The notes under the pieces: model-generated
Database searches by the model: none
Told to the model about the DNA's origin: nothing
Seen by the model: the letters and a program-made list of their open reading frames with translations, nothing else
Assembly: GCA_037190845.1 (NCBI GenBank)
Contig: JBBCJI010000030.1
Location: forward strand, 62,001 to 126,000
DNA from: JBEBVQ01 sp037190845
Lineage (GTDB): Bacteria > Bacteroidota > Bacteroidia > Chitinophagales > Chitinophagaceae
Direction: 5' to 3'
DNA length: 64,000 bases
In this document: one piece after another, positions 33,986 to 42,412 of the stretch
Layout: each line of letters starts with the position of its first letter
Position numbering within the stretch: position 1 is the first letter of the stretch
Translations under genes and position numbers: made by a program

Positions 33986-36900
33986 TTAAAACAGCCGCAT
34001 CTGCTCCGGCTTGGGCAGCTTTTGCTGCACGATTTCCAGCAATGAAACCGGAAGCTCTCCGATAAACCGCGATACAATCTTTTCTTCTGTTTCGCTGAAG
34101 TGCTTCCGTTGTGCGGCGTGTGTGATGAGCAGTCTGTCTTTGGCGCGTGTCAACGCCACATAAAAAAGCCGTCTTTCTTCTTCCATATCTGTATTCCTGC
34201 GTACAGGGGTGATACCTTCTTCTGCTCCCGCAATGAATACAACAGGAAATTCCAACCCTTTGGACGCATGAAACGTAAGCAGTGTTACGGCATCTGTTTT
34301 CATGCGCGCCACATCCGTATATGCATCCAGCATAAGCTGGTAAAGGAATTGCTCAATATCAGCCTGATATTCCTTTGCTATGTTCAGGATCATTTCCTTC
34401 CGGAGCAATCCTGCATCATCCAGGGTTTCATCCGGGATGAATTTTTCGAAAATAAAGGGTACGGCGCCGGTCGCTCCTTGGGTAAAAGCAGCTTCGCCCG
34501 CTGTTCCAAAAAGAGTGGTAAAACGTTCCGTTTCCGGATGTGAGGAGAGGAAGTTCTGTTTTTCTTTATGCCCCATTCTGAATCCCTGTGTGAGTATGCT
34601 ATCCAGCGCAATTATGTCTGTAGGGTTGAGATAGAGCTTCATCACATCCGTGATGAGATGGAACGGGTAAGCCGCCAGGAAAGGCGAGGCATCGCCAAAA
34701 CGTACCGGGATACCTGATTGTCTGAACGCGGTCAGTAAAGTTCTGCCTACCGCACGGGTGCGGAATAGCACGGCAATATCGGCAAATCCGTAATGGCTGT
34801 CGTGGTGTGTATTGTCTCCGCTGAGGTTGTTGAATCCACCTGCCAGTTGCTCGATTTCGCTGATGATAAAGGCAGCTTCTTTATATTCATCTGTCGCTGC
34901 AAAGAGGCGAATCTTGCCGGCGGCAGGGCGGGTGGCCATTAACGATGTATCCTTACGCAGCTTGTTATGACGGATGAGCTGACTTGCCGTTTCCACGATG
35001 AAACCGGCAGAGCGGTAGTTTTTCTGAAGTGCAATTTCTGTTGCCCCAAAATCTTCCCCGAACCGGAAAAACAGATTTACATCTGATCCCCGGAATCCGT
35101 AAATGCTCTGATCCGGATCGCCAATGGCAAAGATGTTTTTGCCTTTTGCCAGCAATTTTAAAAACGTATACTGCAGCGGGTTGATGTCCTGCAGTTCATC
35201 TACGGCAATGTATTGAAAACGCTGCCGGTGTGCTTCCAGCCATTCGGGCTCGTCATACCATAACTTCACTACACCTCCGATAATGTCGGCAAGATCAATC
35301 CCACCGTTTTGCAGGGTGAAATCCCGGTACGTGGCCGCTACGCTCCTGATCTCGCCGGGCGCTTCCGGGCTGCCTTGCTCAAAATAATCTTTCAGTCCTT
35401 CAGACAGCTTTTTCAGCTCCTTTTCTTCTTTGTCGGAGAAGAGTATGCCCAGGATGATTTCCCGGCTTTCGTCGTCATATACTTTATCCAGATGTCCGTA
35501 ACGCTCCTGCAATATGGCGAAGCAAAGCGAGTGGAATGTGCCCAGCGTAATGCCCCTGGAACGGTCTCCGAGTACGGCAGCGAGACGCTCTTTCATTTCA
35601 TTGGCCGCTTTATTGGTAAAGGTTACGGCGAATACTTCCTGCGGCCGGGCATTTCGTTGTTGGATGCAATGTGTGATCCAACTGATCAATGTTTTGGTCT
35701 TGCCGGTTCCGGGGCCTGCTGTAACGAGTACAGCGCCTTCTGCTTCACAAGCTGCTTGTTGCGCTGCGTTTAGGGATGGAGTACCGGATTCTTCTACCGG
35801 ATCAACCACCGTTGTTTGCTGCCGAATCTCCGTTTCTTTGCTTTTTCGTTTCGTAGTTTTATTGACACCGGCCATGCCGAAGAAATTCATCTGCCCGGTG
35901 AGTGCAGCCAGTTCTCCATCTTTAAATATTTTGATCACGCCATATTCTCCGTCGTAACCACCCTGCGGATTCACTTCCTGTGCCCGCATCCTTTTGATCG
36001 CTTCTGCCACTACAATACCCGCCTTTTTTTCGATCTCTTCAACCGGCGTGTCATTGAGCAGGGTAAACTCGTTGCCGAAGGAAGATATGGTCTGCTGAAA
36101 GGACTGTTGTACGGCCTTACTGGATGAAGAAGTACCTTTTATTTCGGATAGTATTTCCGGTAAAGGAATGATATAATGAAAGTCAGCAGCGCCTTCCGGT
36201 CTTTGCGGCTGCCTGCGGTCAGATAGTTCGGTGACGCGGTGCAGCACGCCGATGGTGAGCGGCTGCCCGCATTTCGGGCAGAGGTTTTTATGCCGGATAC
36301 TTTCTTCCGGCTCAAAGCATACATCACATTTCCGGTGGCCGTCCATGTGGTATTTTCCTTCTTCCGGGAAAAATTCATAAGTACCCAGAAATCCTTTTTT
36401 TGTTTTCAGGGCATCGAATAGTCCGTAATAGCTTCGTTCCGTATCGAACAGGTTGGCTTCGCGTCCCAGCTTTTGCGGAGAGTGGGCATCAGAGTTGGAC
36501 ACCAGCGTGTACTTGTCGAGCATGCTCAGCCGCCAGTTCATTTCGGGGTCGGAGGAGAGGCCGGTCTCAAGCGCGAAGATGTGACCGGACAAGTCGCGGA
36601 AGCATTCTTTCACGCTGTCATAACCTGACTTGGATCCGAACATGGAAAACCAGGGCGTCCAGATATGAGCGGGGATGAAGTGGGCGTGTTCGGAAGTTTC
36701 CAGCACGATCTCCAGCAGGTCGCGCGAAGGCAGCCCCAGTATCGGCCGGCCGTCCGCTTCGAGGTTCCCGATCTGCGACAGCTTTGCATTGATGCGGGCT
36801 ACTGTGTCGAAGTCGGGCGCGTACACACAGTTATGATTCTTGCGTACCTTATCTCCATGTTTATAAATAGAGCTGATCTCGGAGGTAAGGCAAAACCGGA

Positions 36901-37150
36901 CGTCAATATCGCTGCACCGGAATCCCGGTACATCTTCCTTCGGAGGGTCCTTCAGGCGGAACAAGCCCGTTCCGTCCGGCTCCAGTTTTTCCTTCAGCTC
37001 TTTGAACCAGAGCGGATGTGTAAAATCTCCCGTACCCACTACATGGATACCTTTGATGCGTGCCCACCGGTAAAGCGATTCCAGGTTCAGGTCTTTGCTG
37101 GTGGCGCGTGAATAGTGAGAGTGCAGGTGCAGGTCGGCGATGTAGAACAT
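33986..37150 (-). CDS. Endonuclease Q - UvrD/Rep helicase fusion
   Basis: 1054 residues. The N-terminal about 420 residues match endonuclease Q: the PHP start ADLHLHSHYS (H8, H10), KGIHVVGTGDFTHP, FIPAHIWTPWFS, SNSDAHSP, a four-cysteine zinc site CDVCFE...CPKCG near 275-300 and VLHRVTELSDR. EndoQ nicks DNA 5' of deaminated bases or abasic sites. The remainder is an SF1A helicase: Walker A TAGPGTGKTKT near 480, VDELQDINPLQ, GDPDQSIYGFRG, the motif IV-VI region with LLTFHASKGLEFPVVF and YVALTRAKDRLL. One chain would thus nick at a damaged base and unwind from the nick. It heads a minus-strand block after lpxD-like, separated by 91 bp. Confidence 0.9.
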   Translation of the reverse strand: MFYIADLHLHSHYSRATSKDLNLESLYRWARIKGIHVVGTGDFTHPLWFKELKEKLEPDGTGLFRLKDPPKEDVPGFRCSDIDVRFCLTSEISSIYKHGDKVRKNHNCVYAPDFDTVARINAKLSQIGNLEADGRPILGLPSRDLLEIVLETSEHAHFIPAHIWTPWFSMFGSKSGYDSVKECFRDLSGHIFALETGLSSDPEMNWRLSMLDKYTLVSNSDAHSPQKLGREANLFDTERSYYGLFDALKTKKGFLGTYEFFPEEGKYHMDGHRKCDVCFEPEESIRHKNLCPKCGQPLTIGVLHRVTELSDRRQPQRPEGAADFHYIIPLPEILSEIKGTSSSSKAVQQSFQQTISSFGNEFTLLNDTPVEEIEKKAGIVVAEAIKRMRAQEVNPQGGYDGEYGVIKIFKDGELAALTGQMNFFGMAGVNKTTKRKSKETEIRQQTTVVDPVEESGTPSLNAAQQAACEAEGAVLVTAGPGTGKTKTLISWITHCIQQRNARPQEVFAVTFTNKAANEMKERLAAVLGDRSRGITLGTFHSLCFAILQERYGHLDKVYDDESREIILGILFSDKEEKELKKLSEGLKDYFEQGSPEAPGEIRSVAATYRDFTLQNGGIDLADIIGGVVKLWYDEPEWLEAHRQRFQYIAVDELQDINPLQYTFLKLLAKGKNIFAIGDPDQSIYGFRGSDVNLFFRFGEDFGATEIALQKNYRSAGFIVETASQLIRHNKLRKDTSLMATRPAAGKIRLFAATDEYKEAAFIISEIEQLAGGFNNLSGDNTHHDSHYGFADIAVLFRTRAVGRTLLTAFRQSGIPVRFGDASPFLAAYPFHLITDVMKLYLNPTDIIALDSILTQGFRMGHKEKQNFLSSHPETERFTTLFGTAGEAAFTQGATGAVPFIFEKFIPDETLDDAGLLRKEMILNIAKEYQADIEQFLYQLMLDAYTDVARMKTDAVTLLTFHASKGLEFPVVFIAGAEEGITPVRRNTDMEEERRLFYVALTRAKDRLLITHAAQRKHFSETEEKIVSRFIGELPVSLLEIVQQKLPKPEQMRLF

Positions 37151-37240
37151 AATGGTTTACCTCTTGGCTAAGTTAGCCTTTTAGCAAGTAATACTGGTTT
37201 GAAATATTCCGGTACTGCACAAGATAGCGGAAGGTCCGCA

Positions 37241-38182
37241 TTACTTCTGCAATTTCTCCCACAGCTCCGGGATACGCTTGATCCAGTTGAGCTCCCGCAT
37301 TTTCTCCCGCGCCTCCGTTACCGGGCTGCCGAAATATACTTTATCCCCTTCGATGCTGGCAGCAACACCACTCTGTGCATAAACAATGGCATTTTTGCCG
37401 ATCGTCAGGTCTTTGCTGACGCCTACCTGTCCCCAGAGTATGACGCCATCTTCAATAATTGCTTTGCCGCCAATGCCAACCTGTGCGGCAAACAGGCAGT
37501 TTGCCCCGATTACGGCGCCATGACCGACATGTACATGGTTGTCGAGCTTCGTCCCCCGGCCGATAATCGTATCTCCACTGACGCCTTTGTCAATGGTGCA
37601 GCATGCCCCGATCTCTACATCATCTTCTATCAGCACACGGCCGCAGCTGTGCAGCTTATCGTATTGTACCGGCCGCTCTTTGCGCCGCTTGAAATAAAAC
37701 GCATCTGCGCCGATGACCGTACCGGCATGGATGGTTACATTATCGCCGATCACGCAGTGGTCGTAAATAGTTACATTGGGATGGATCAGGCAATGCTTCC
37801 CGATCCGGACATGATTGCCGATAACGACATTGGGCTGGATATGTGTGCCTTCGCCAATTACGGAAGTGTCGCTGATCTGCTGATAAGCCGGCTCAAACGG
37901 ACGGAAATGTTTTACCAGCTTTACATAGGCGCTGAAGGGGTCAGGATGTACCAGCAGCGTTTTACCCTCGGGGCAGGATACTTCTTTGTTGATGATGATA
38001 ATGGAGGCTGCCGAATGCAGGCACTTGTCGTAGTATTTTTCAAAATCCACGAAAGATACATCGCCGGGGGTCACCTTGTGTATCTCATTCAGACCGGTCG
38101 CCGACTGTGTGGCATTGCCAATGAGTTGTGCGCCGGTAAAACCGGCAATCCAGGTCACGGGAACCGGTTGGGTCAGTTGCAT
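37241..38182 (-). CDS. LpxD-family UDP-3-O-acyl-glucosamine N-acyltransferase
   Basis: 313 residues. A short N-terminal uridine-binding-like domain is followed by a left-handed beta-helix of hexapeptide repeats (IGEGTHIQPNVVIGNHVRIG). KLDNHVHVGHGAVIG holds the catalytic-type histidine, and a C-terminal helix ends VTEAREKMRELNWIKRIPEL. LpxD adds the N-linked acyl chain in lipid A synthesis. Bacteroidota often carry a second LpxD-like paralogue outside the main lpx operon. Since no other lpx gene is adjacent, this could be that paralogue. Confidence 0.85.
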   Translation of the reverse strand: MQLTQPVPVTWIAGFTGAQLIGNATQSATGLNEIHKVTPGDVSFVDFEKYYDKCLHSAASIIIINKEVSCPEGKTLLVHPDPFSAYVKLVKHFRPFEPAYQQISDTSVIGEGTHIQPNVVIGNHVRIGKHCLIHPNVTIYDHCVIGDNVTIHAGTVIGADAFYFKRRKERPVQYDKLHSCGRVLIEDDVEIGACCTIDKGVSGDTIIGRGTKLDNHVHVGHGAVIGANCLFAAQVGIGGKAIIEDGVILWGQVGVSKDLTIGKNAIVYAQSGVAASIEGDKVYFGSPVTEAREKMRELNWIKRIPELWEKLQK

Positions 38183-38199
38183 ACGGATATACTTTCGGG

Positions 38200-38207
38200 C
38201 AAAAATA
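38200..38207 (-). promoter_or_regulatory. Candidate -7 element of the lpxD-like gene
   Basis: Minus-strand TATTTTTG matches TAnnTTTG and lies 17 bases upstream of the ATG at 38182. No ideally spaced -33 TTG is seen. Confidence 0.4.
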
Positions 38208-38212
38208 CGATC

Positions 38213-38309
38213 GTTTTAATTAGCTAATGTGATAATTAGCTGATGGGCTGATGATCCCTCGCGACAGACATTAGCTAATCGGCACATGAACTGATTGGCT
38301 AATTAAAAC
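38213..38309. repeat. TTAGCTAAT-type inverted repeat
   Basis: GTTTTAATTAGCTAAT (38213-38228) faces ATTGGCTAATTAAAAC (38294-38309) with one mismatch. The interior contains more ATTAGCT-AAT and GCTGATG units. The right arm covers the last codons of the Xre-like regulator gene. Confidence 0.6.
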
Positions 38310-38688
38310 GGTTGCGGTCAAGCGCGAGCTGTGTCTCCAGCAGGGCAATGATTTTGTCTTTGTCTGCATTGGAAACCTCAAGTACAGTGACCTGGCTGCG
38401 CAGCATCCGGATTATCTCTTCTTTGCCATCAGAATATCCTACTGGTCCTTCATGTACCAACTGTTCATTGTTTCGTACGATCATTTCCCCTTCGCCGGTA
38501 ACCAGCCATGTCAGGTTGAGCTCATGACATGCGGCATGTATTTTCTCCAATATCTCCGACCCGATCCGCCCTCTTCCTTTCAACTGTTTACCCAGATAGC
38601 CATTGGCAAGGCCGCATGCCCGTTCAAAAGCATAGGGAGAGAGGTTCCGGGATTCGATGTACTGCTGTAAACGGTCTATAATTCTCAC
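38299..38688 (-). CDS. Xre-like helix-turn-helix regulator
   Basis: 129 residues. The N-terminal helix-turn-helix is RLQQYIESRNLSPYAFERAC followed by GLANGYLGKQLKGRGRIGSE. LNLTWLVTGEGEM is typical of Bacteroidota phage-repressor-like Xre proteins, and the C-terminal half (EEIIRMLRSQVTVLEVSNADK...IALLETQLAL) is a probable dimerising coiled coil. It is divergent from the two-gene HEPN module. A palindrome 2 bases upstream of its start suggests autoregulation. Confidence 0.82.
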   Translation of the reverse strand: MRIIDRLQQYIESRNLSPYAFERACGLANGYLGKQLKGRGRIGSEILEKIHAACHELNLTWLVTGEGEMIVRNNEQLVHEGPVGYSDGKEEIIRMLRSQVTVLEVSNADKDKIIALLETQLALDRNRFN

Positions 38689-38690
38689 GA

Positions 38691-38705
38691 TCTAAAATTT
38701 TTAGA
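38691..38705. promoter_or_regulatory. Palindromic operator candidate
   Basis: TCTAAAA-T-TTTTAGA is a perfect 7-bp dyad around one base, directly upstream of the Xre-like gene ATG (38688). The rest of the 328-base divergent gap 38689-39016 is AT-rich with no gene seen. Confidence 0.45.
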
Positions 38706-39016
38706 AAAAAGTCATCAAAAAATTTGTTTGTTCTTCGAAGTCTGCGTAACATTGTATTTAGTATATAAAGCAGTGTCTTACGAAGTAAAGAAATAAAAAT
38801 GAAAGCAGCAATGTTTTCGCGAAAATTTGCCTTTTTATTATAGCGGACACACGTTTCTCTCGTCAGGCAAATTAACATGTACGCACCGGTATCGTAAGAT
38901 CGTCCGCATACACACCATGTTTTAATGGTATTATAAATCTGTGTGTCGGTTCCTCCGGGGATCGGGGCCAAGCCTTACGTGTATTATTATTTCGTCACAA
39001 TAAAAAAACAACGATT

Positions 39017-39670
39017 ATGCCTTTCGGAGAACACAATACGTGGGATTTTTTCCCGCACCGGCTGTACCGGGAAGAAATAAATGACCCGTACAAAGCCGTC
39101 AATGATTTTTTTCAGCGGATGAAGCTGACAAAGTACCTGGCAGATCTGGATGACTGGTTTGAGGCCGCCTGCACATCCACTGTCAGCCTCAGGCAGCGTT
39201 TCCCGGATCTGATTTGTCTCTATGAAGACATAGAAAGGATGCTCGAAGCAGCACTGCTGATCAGCTTTGTGCGTCCGCCGGGTAAGAGCCACGCCGATAC
39301 AACACCGCCATCCCGGACGGATATTGAAGCCCGGCTGAAGATGATTGAGACCTGGTACACGAACCGTTATAAAAATGTAGGTATCTGGGATTGTTTTCCG
39401 CGTTACCTTAATACGAATGAATTAATGGATCCTTACCATGTCTTTCATGAAATATTCCGGCTCAACAGCCTGCCGGCATGGAAAGACGAACTGAAAATGC
39501 TTTTTGAAGCAGCCATCAGTAATTATAGTGTGTATGAATCGCTGGGCAGCTCGAATTTCTATACGATCTGCACCTGCTTATATAAAATGGTGGAAGCCGC
39601 CTTTATTATTAATCTTACAGCATATGAAAAAACAGAACAATCTGCCTGCGGATCAGACGCTGCTGCTTGA
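39017..39670 (+). CDS. Tandemly duplicated helical protein of unknown function
   Basis: 217 residues, no signal peptide or membrane helix. It consists of two copies of a unit of about 80 residues. Copy 1 has TWDFFPHRLYREEINDPYKA, DDWFEAACTS and IERMLEAALLISF. Copy 2 (from about 117) has IWDCFPRYLNTNELMDPYHV, KMLFEAAISN and YKMVEAAFIINL. Shared positions are W-D-F-P, ND/MDPY, FEAA and EAA. The family is not recognised. Its last 47 bases overlap the next gene, indicating translational coupling with the HEPN protein. Confidence 0.75.
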   Translation: MPFGEHNTWDFFPHRLYREEINDPYKAVNDFFQRMKLTKYLADLDDWFEAACTSTVSLRQRFPDLICLYEDIERMLEAALLISFVRPPGKSHADTTPPSRTDIEARLKMIETWYTNRYKNVGIWDCFPRYLNTNELMDPYHVFHEIFRLNSLPAWKDELKMLFEAAISNYSVYESLGSSNFYTICTCLYKMVEAAFIINLTAYEKTEQSACGSDAAA

Positions 39671-40517
39671 ACGACCGCCGGCATCAGATACGAAACAGAT
39701 CGGAGAGATCGGGGACGATTTGTCTGCTTACGGCGTCCGGCACGAAGACCTGCGGCAGATTATAATCTGCCTGGTTGATACCGTCAGACCGGAAAAAATA
39801 TTCGTGACTGATAAATATTTCAGGGAAACCCCGGATAATCCCGATCTGCTGATTGTCCTTCCGGACGATGCCGATATGTCGTTTGATGAATGCCATATGA
39901 TCATTGCCATGCAATCGGCAAAACTGCCGCCATTTACCTACACGCTCCATATGTCGTATGAGATATACAGGCAGGCAAACGAGGGCCACATATTTTACTC
40001 CGTAGCCTGCACCCGGGAAAACCTGCTCTATGATGCCGGCAGGCGTACCTTGCCGCTCTCACTCCGGGATCGTGCAAAGGCGATCCGAGAAAAGGCACAC
40101 GGGAATTTTTATAATGGGTTTACCCGCGGTGTTTCTTTTCTTGAAAGTGCCTGGTATGCCTACGGGAGAGGAGAGCTCGAGCTGACATTGTTTATGCAGC
40201 AGCAGGCGACAGAGCTGCCGCTTCGTTCCATACTTCTGGCATTGACTGGCGAAGATCTGCATACGCATTCCATCAGTAAGCTGTGTAGTTGCTGCCGGCG
40301 GTGTGCACCCCAACTGAGCGAACTGTTCCCCGCCGATACCGTGACGGGGAGGCGACTGCTTGCGCTGCTCGACAATGCTTACATCCATGCCCGGTATCGT
40401 GAGCTGGCGATCCCTGAGAAAACAGATGTCGTCGTGCTCTTCGAAAAGATAAAAGCATTGCACCTGGCAGCCCGGCAATTGTTTGAAGAAAAGCTGACCG
40501 TGTTCGAATGGCGGTGA
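39624..40517 (+). CDS. HEPN-domain protein with degenerate nucleotidyltransferase half
   Basis: 297 residues from ATG 39624 (MKKQNNLPADQ). The C-terminal half is a HEPN domain: TLFMQQQATELPLRSILLAL, LTGEDLHTHSISKLCSCC, LSELFPADTVTGRRLLALLD and AYIHARYRELAIPEK, the AY-ARY motif being typical. The N-terminal half resembles a minimal nucleotidyltransferase (RPEKIFVTDKY..., NPDLLIVLPDD). It lacks the GSxxxG loop and the full DxD, so it is probably inactive. HEPN/NTase pairs are commonly toxin-antitoxin or nucleotide-response modules. The overlap with the duplicated helical gene and the divergent Xre gene suggest a regulated unit. Function is not established. Confidence 0.75.
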   Translation: MKKQNNLPADQTLLLERPPASDTKQIGEIGDDLSAYGVRHEDLRQIIICLVDTVRPEKIFVTDKYFRETPDNPDLLIVLPDDADMSFDECHMIIAMQSAKLPPFTYTLHMSYEIYRQANEGHIFYSVACTRENLLYDAGRRTLPLSLRDRAKAIREKAHGNFYNGFTRGVSFLESAWYAYGRGELELTLFMQQQATELPLRSILLALTGEDLHTHSISKLCSCCRRCAPQLSELFPADTVTGRRLLALLDNAYIHARYRELAIPEKTDVVVLFEKIKALHLAARQLFEEKLTVFEWR

Positions 40518-40540
40518 TCCGACATTCAAACACGGTCAGC
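40493..40540. terminator. Shared hairpin at convergent HEPN and dprA ends
   Basis: GCTGACCGTGTTCGAATG (40493-40510) faces CATTCAAACACGGTCAGC (40523-40540): 17 of 18 positions pair, with a 12-base loop. The arms lie in the last codons of the HEPN gene and of dprA respectively, so it would fold in both transcripts. There is no T-tract on the HEPN side. Confidence 0.65.
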
Positions 40541-41651
40541 AGCGCCGGTAATATTTTCCGGGCAGGGATTTCAGAATGCCCTGCATTTCCAGGGAGAGCA
40601 ATGTAGCTGCCAGCAGGCTGCTGTTCATGGCGGTTTGCTGCTGCAGCTCATCGGTGTGGAGTGTTTCCTTGCTGCGGAAGATATCCATGATCGTTTGCTG
40701 TTCGGGTGTCAATACGGTCAGTAATTCCTGTTGTACTGTCCGGAATGGTGTGCAGGCCTGCCAGCCCATCAGATCTGCCAGGTCGTCTGTACAGGTGATC
40801 ATGGCGGCTATGTTTTTCCGGATGAGCATATGGCATCCCTGGGAGCGGGGATCGTGCACCCGCCCCGGGAAAGCAGCTACTTCGCGGTTGTAGCCTGCCG
40901 CCAGGTAAGCGGTGATCACGGCGCCTCCTTTCAGATCGCTTTCCACCACTACCACAACGTCGCTCATCCCGGCTACAATACGGTTGCGTACCGGGAAATT
41001 CACCTTGTCTGGCTTTGTACCGGAAGGGAATTCCGTCAACAAGCCGCCACAGCCACACATCTCATCCGCCAGCGACTTGTGCGCATATGGGTAGATCCTG
41101 TCCAATCCGTGTGCCAGCACACCCGTAGTCGGTATGTCTTCTTTGACGCATTTTTTATGCGCGATCGCATCAATGCCATAGGCCATGCCACTGACAATCA
41201 GGAGATCGTTGTATGCTTTCAGTCCGTCAATCAGCGCTTCGCACAGCTCTTGTCCGTATGGGGTATTTTTTCTTGTGCCGATGACGGCAACCGTCTTTGA
41301 TGCATTCAGATTGGCATTGCCCTTGCAGAAAAGCAATACCGGCGCATCGTTGCAGTGCTTCAGCCGGTATGGGTAATCCGGGTCGGTAATGAACAGGCAA
41401 CGGATATCATGCTTGGCAGCAAATTCCATCTCTGCTGCTGCCTGCCGTAGTATATCTGGATTTTTCATCAGGCCGGCTTTCGTCCCTCCGATGCCTTCTA
41501 CACGTTTGATCTGCTGCGGAGCAGCCTGAAATATTTCTTCCGCAGTACCGAAATGCTGCAACAGGGCAGCAGCGGTTTTTGGCCCTACGCCGGGAACCAG
41601 CGTCAGCGCTATCTGATATAACAGGTCGTTGCTTTGTTTTTCTGGCAGCAT
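40536..41651 (-). CDS. dprA: DNA-processing protein DprA
   Basis: 371 residues. N-terminal helix-hairpin-helix LVPGVGPKTAAALLQHFG. The Rossmann core has AVIGTRKNTPYG, IVSGMAYGIDAIAH, TGVLAHGLDRIYPYAH, FPVRNRIVAGMSDVVVVVES and GGAVITAYLAAGYNREVAAF. A C-terminal winged-helix domain follows (LHTDELQQQTAMNSSLLAATL). DprA loads RecA on incoming single-stranded DNA during natural transformation. No com genes are adjacent. Confidence 0.95.
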   Translation of the reverse strand: MLPEKQSNDLLYQIALTLVPGVGPKTAAALLQHFGTAEEIFQAAPQQIKRVEGIGGTKAGLMKNPDILRQAAAEMEFAAKHDIRCLFITDPDYPYRLKHCNDAPVLLFCKGNANLNASKTVAVIGTRKNTPYGQELCEALIDGLKAYNDLLIVSGMAYGIDAIAHKKCVKEDIPTTGVLAHGLDRIYPYAHKSLADEMCGCGGLLTEFPSGTKPDKVNFPVRNRIVAGMSDVVVVVESDLKGGAVITAYLAAGYNREVAAFPGRVHDPRSQGCHMLIRKNIAAMITCTDDLADLMGWQACTPFRTVQQELLTVLTPEQQTIMDIFRSKETLHTDELQQQTAMNSSLLAATLLSLEMQGILKSLPGKYYRRC

Positions 41652-41689
41652 ATTTGTGCATTTATTGCCTGATCCTCCAATCTGCGTGT

Positions 41690-41697
41690 TATATTTG
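41690..41697 (+). promoter_or_regulatory. Candidate -7 element of the DUF6438 gene
   Basis: TATATTTG fits TAnnTTTG. An ATG at 41700 would be only two bases away, which argues for the in-frame ATG at 41718 as the real start. Confidence 0.45.
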
Positions 41698-41717
41698 CAA
41701 TGGAAAATACTAAAGTT

Positions 41718-42233
41718 ATGAAAAACAACCTGTTAAGTTTGTTGGTGGTTGTGTTGACAGTACTGACATCCTGTGCACAAAAGAAAATTTCGGCTACAAC
41801 ACAACAGGTAGCAGCTACACCCGATCCCGTTCCTGTCATTACGTATGTACGGATGGAGCGTACGCCCTGCTTTGGCCGTTGTCCCCATTATGCGCTGGAG
41901 TTGCACGACAATGGTATGGCGCGCTATTCGGGATATCGTTTTACCGACCGGCAGGGTGTTTATGAAATAGGTCTCGGGCAACCCCAGGCTAAAGATCTGC
42001 TGGCCAGGCTGGCGGCTTACCGCCCGGATACGTGCCAGAGTGACTACGAAGTGCTGATCTCCGATATTCCGGGGGTAAACTACAGGATCGAATTTAGCAA
42101 TCAGGAAGTGAAAGAAATACGTAACGGGCATTTCGGTCCCTCATTCCTGATGGATTTTGCAAAATCGCTGGACGATGTGCTGCAGGTGGATGATAGCTGG
42201 CGTATTATTGCCGATTCGGCTTCGTATCGGTAA
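41718..42233 (+). CDS. DUF6438 lipoprotein
   Basis: 171 residues from ATG 41718 (MKNNLLSLLVVVLTVLTSCA), with a clear lipobox LTSC. After a linker the DUF6438 domain begins with RMERTPCFGRCPHYALELHD, its signature RTPCFG-CP, and continues with GMARYSGYRFTDRQGVY and YRPDTCQSDYEV. It is an envelope-anchored protein of unknown role; the CxxxC pair (CFGRC) could form a disulfide. The alternative start at 41700 adds six residues. Confidence 0.82.
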   Translation: MKNNLLSLLVVVLTVLTSCAQKKISATTQQVAATPDPVPVITYVRMERTPCFGRCPHYALELHDNGMARYSGYRFTDRQGVYEIGLGQPQAKDLLARLAAYRPDTCQSDYEVLISDIPGVNYRIEFSNQEVKEIRNGHFGPSFLMDFAKSLDDVLQVDDSWRIIADSASYR

Positions 42234-42249
42234 TGAATCAAAATTTGAA

Positions 42250-42400
42250 AATTCGGGAATTTGAGAATTTGAAAATGGAGTATATTGTATCATGAATTAG
42301 AAGAGAGGGTTTCTGAGTATAGGTGAACTGTTTGCTACCTTAATATTTTTTCTGAAATTATGTTCATTTTCAAATTCCCAAATTTTCAAATTCCCGAATT
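42250..42400. repeat. AT-rich inverted repeat with GGGAATTTGA units
   Basis: The arm 42250-42277 (AATTCGGGAATTTGAGAATT then TGAAAATG) faces 42365-42400 as an imperfect inverted copy; CAAATTCCC/GGGAATTTG units repeat. It is related to the element at 176-234 and separates the DUF6438 and arginase-fold genes. Confidence 0.6.
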
Positions 42401-42412
42401 ACATTTGCACTC

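Noticed and set aside
37199..38227. 342-codon open frame on the plus strand
   Set aside because: Antisense to the LpxD-like gene, whose hexapeptide repeats fully explain the region; the translation shows no family features.
38213..38309. Phage attachment site next to the repressor-like Xre gene
   Set aside because: No integrase, phage or tRNA gene nearby; the repeat is inverted rather than direct.
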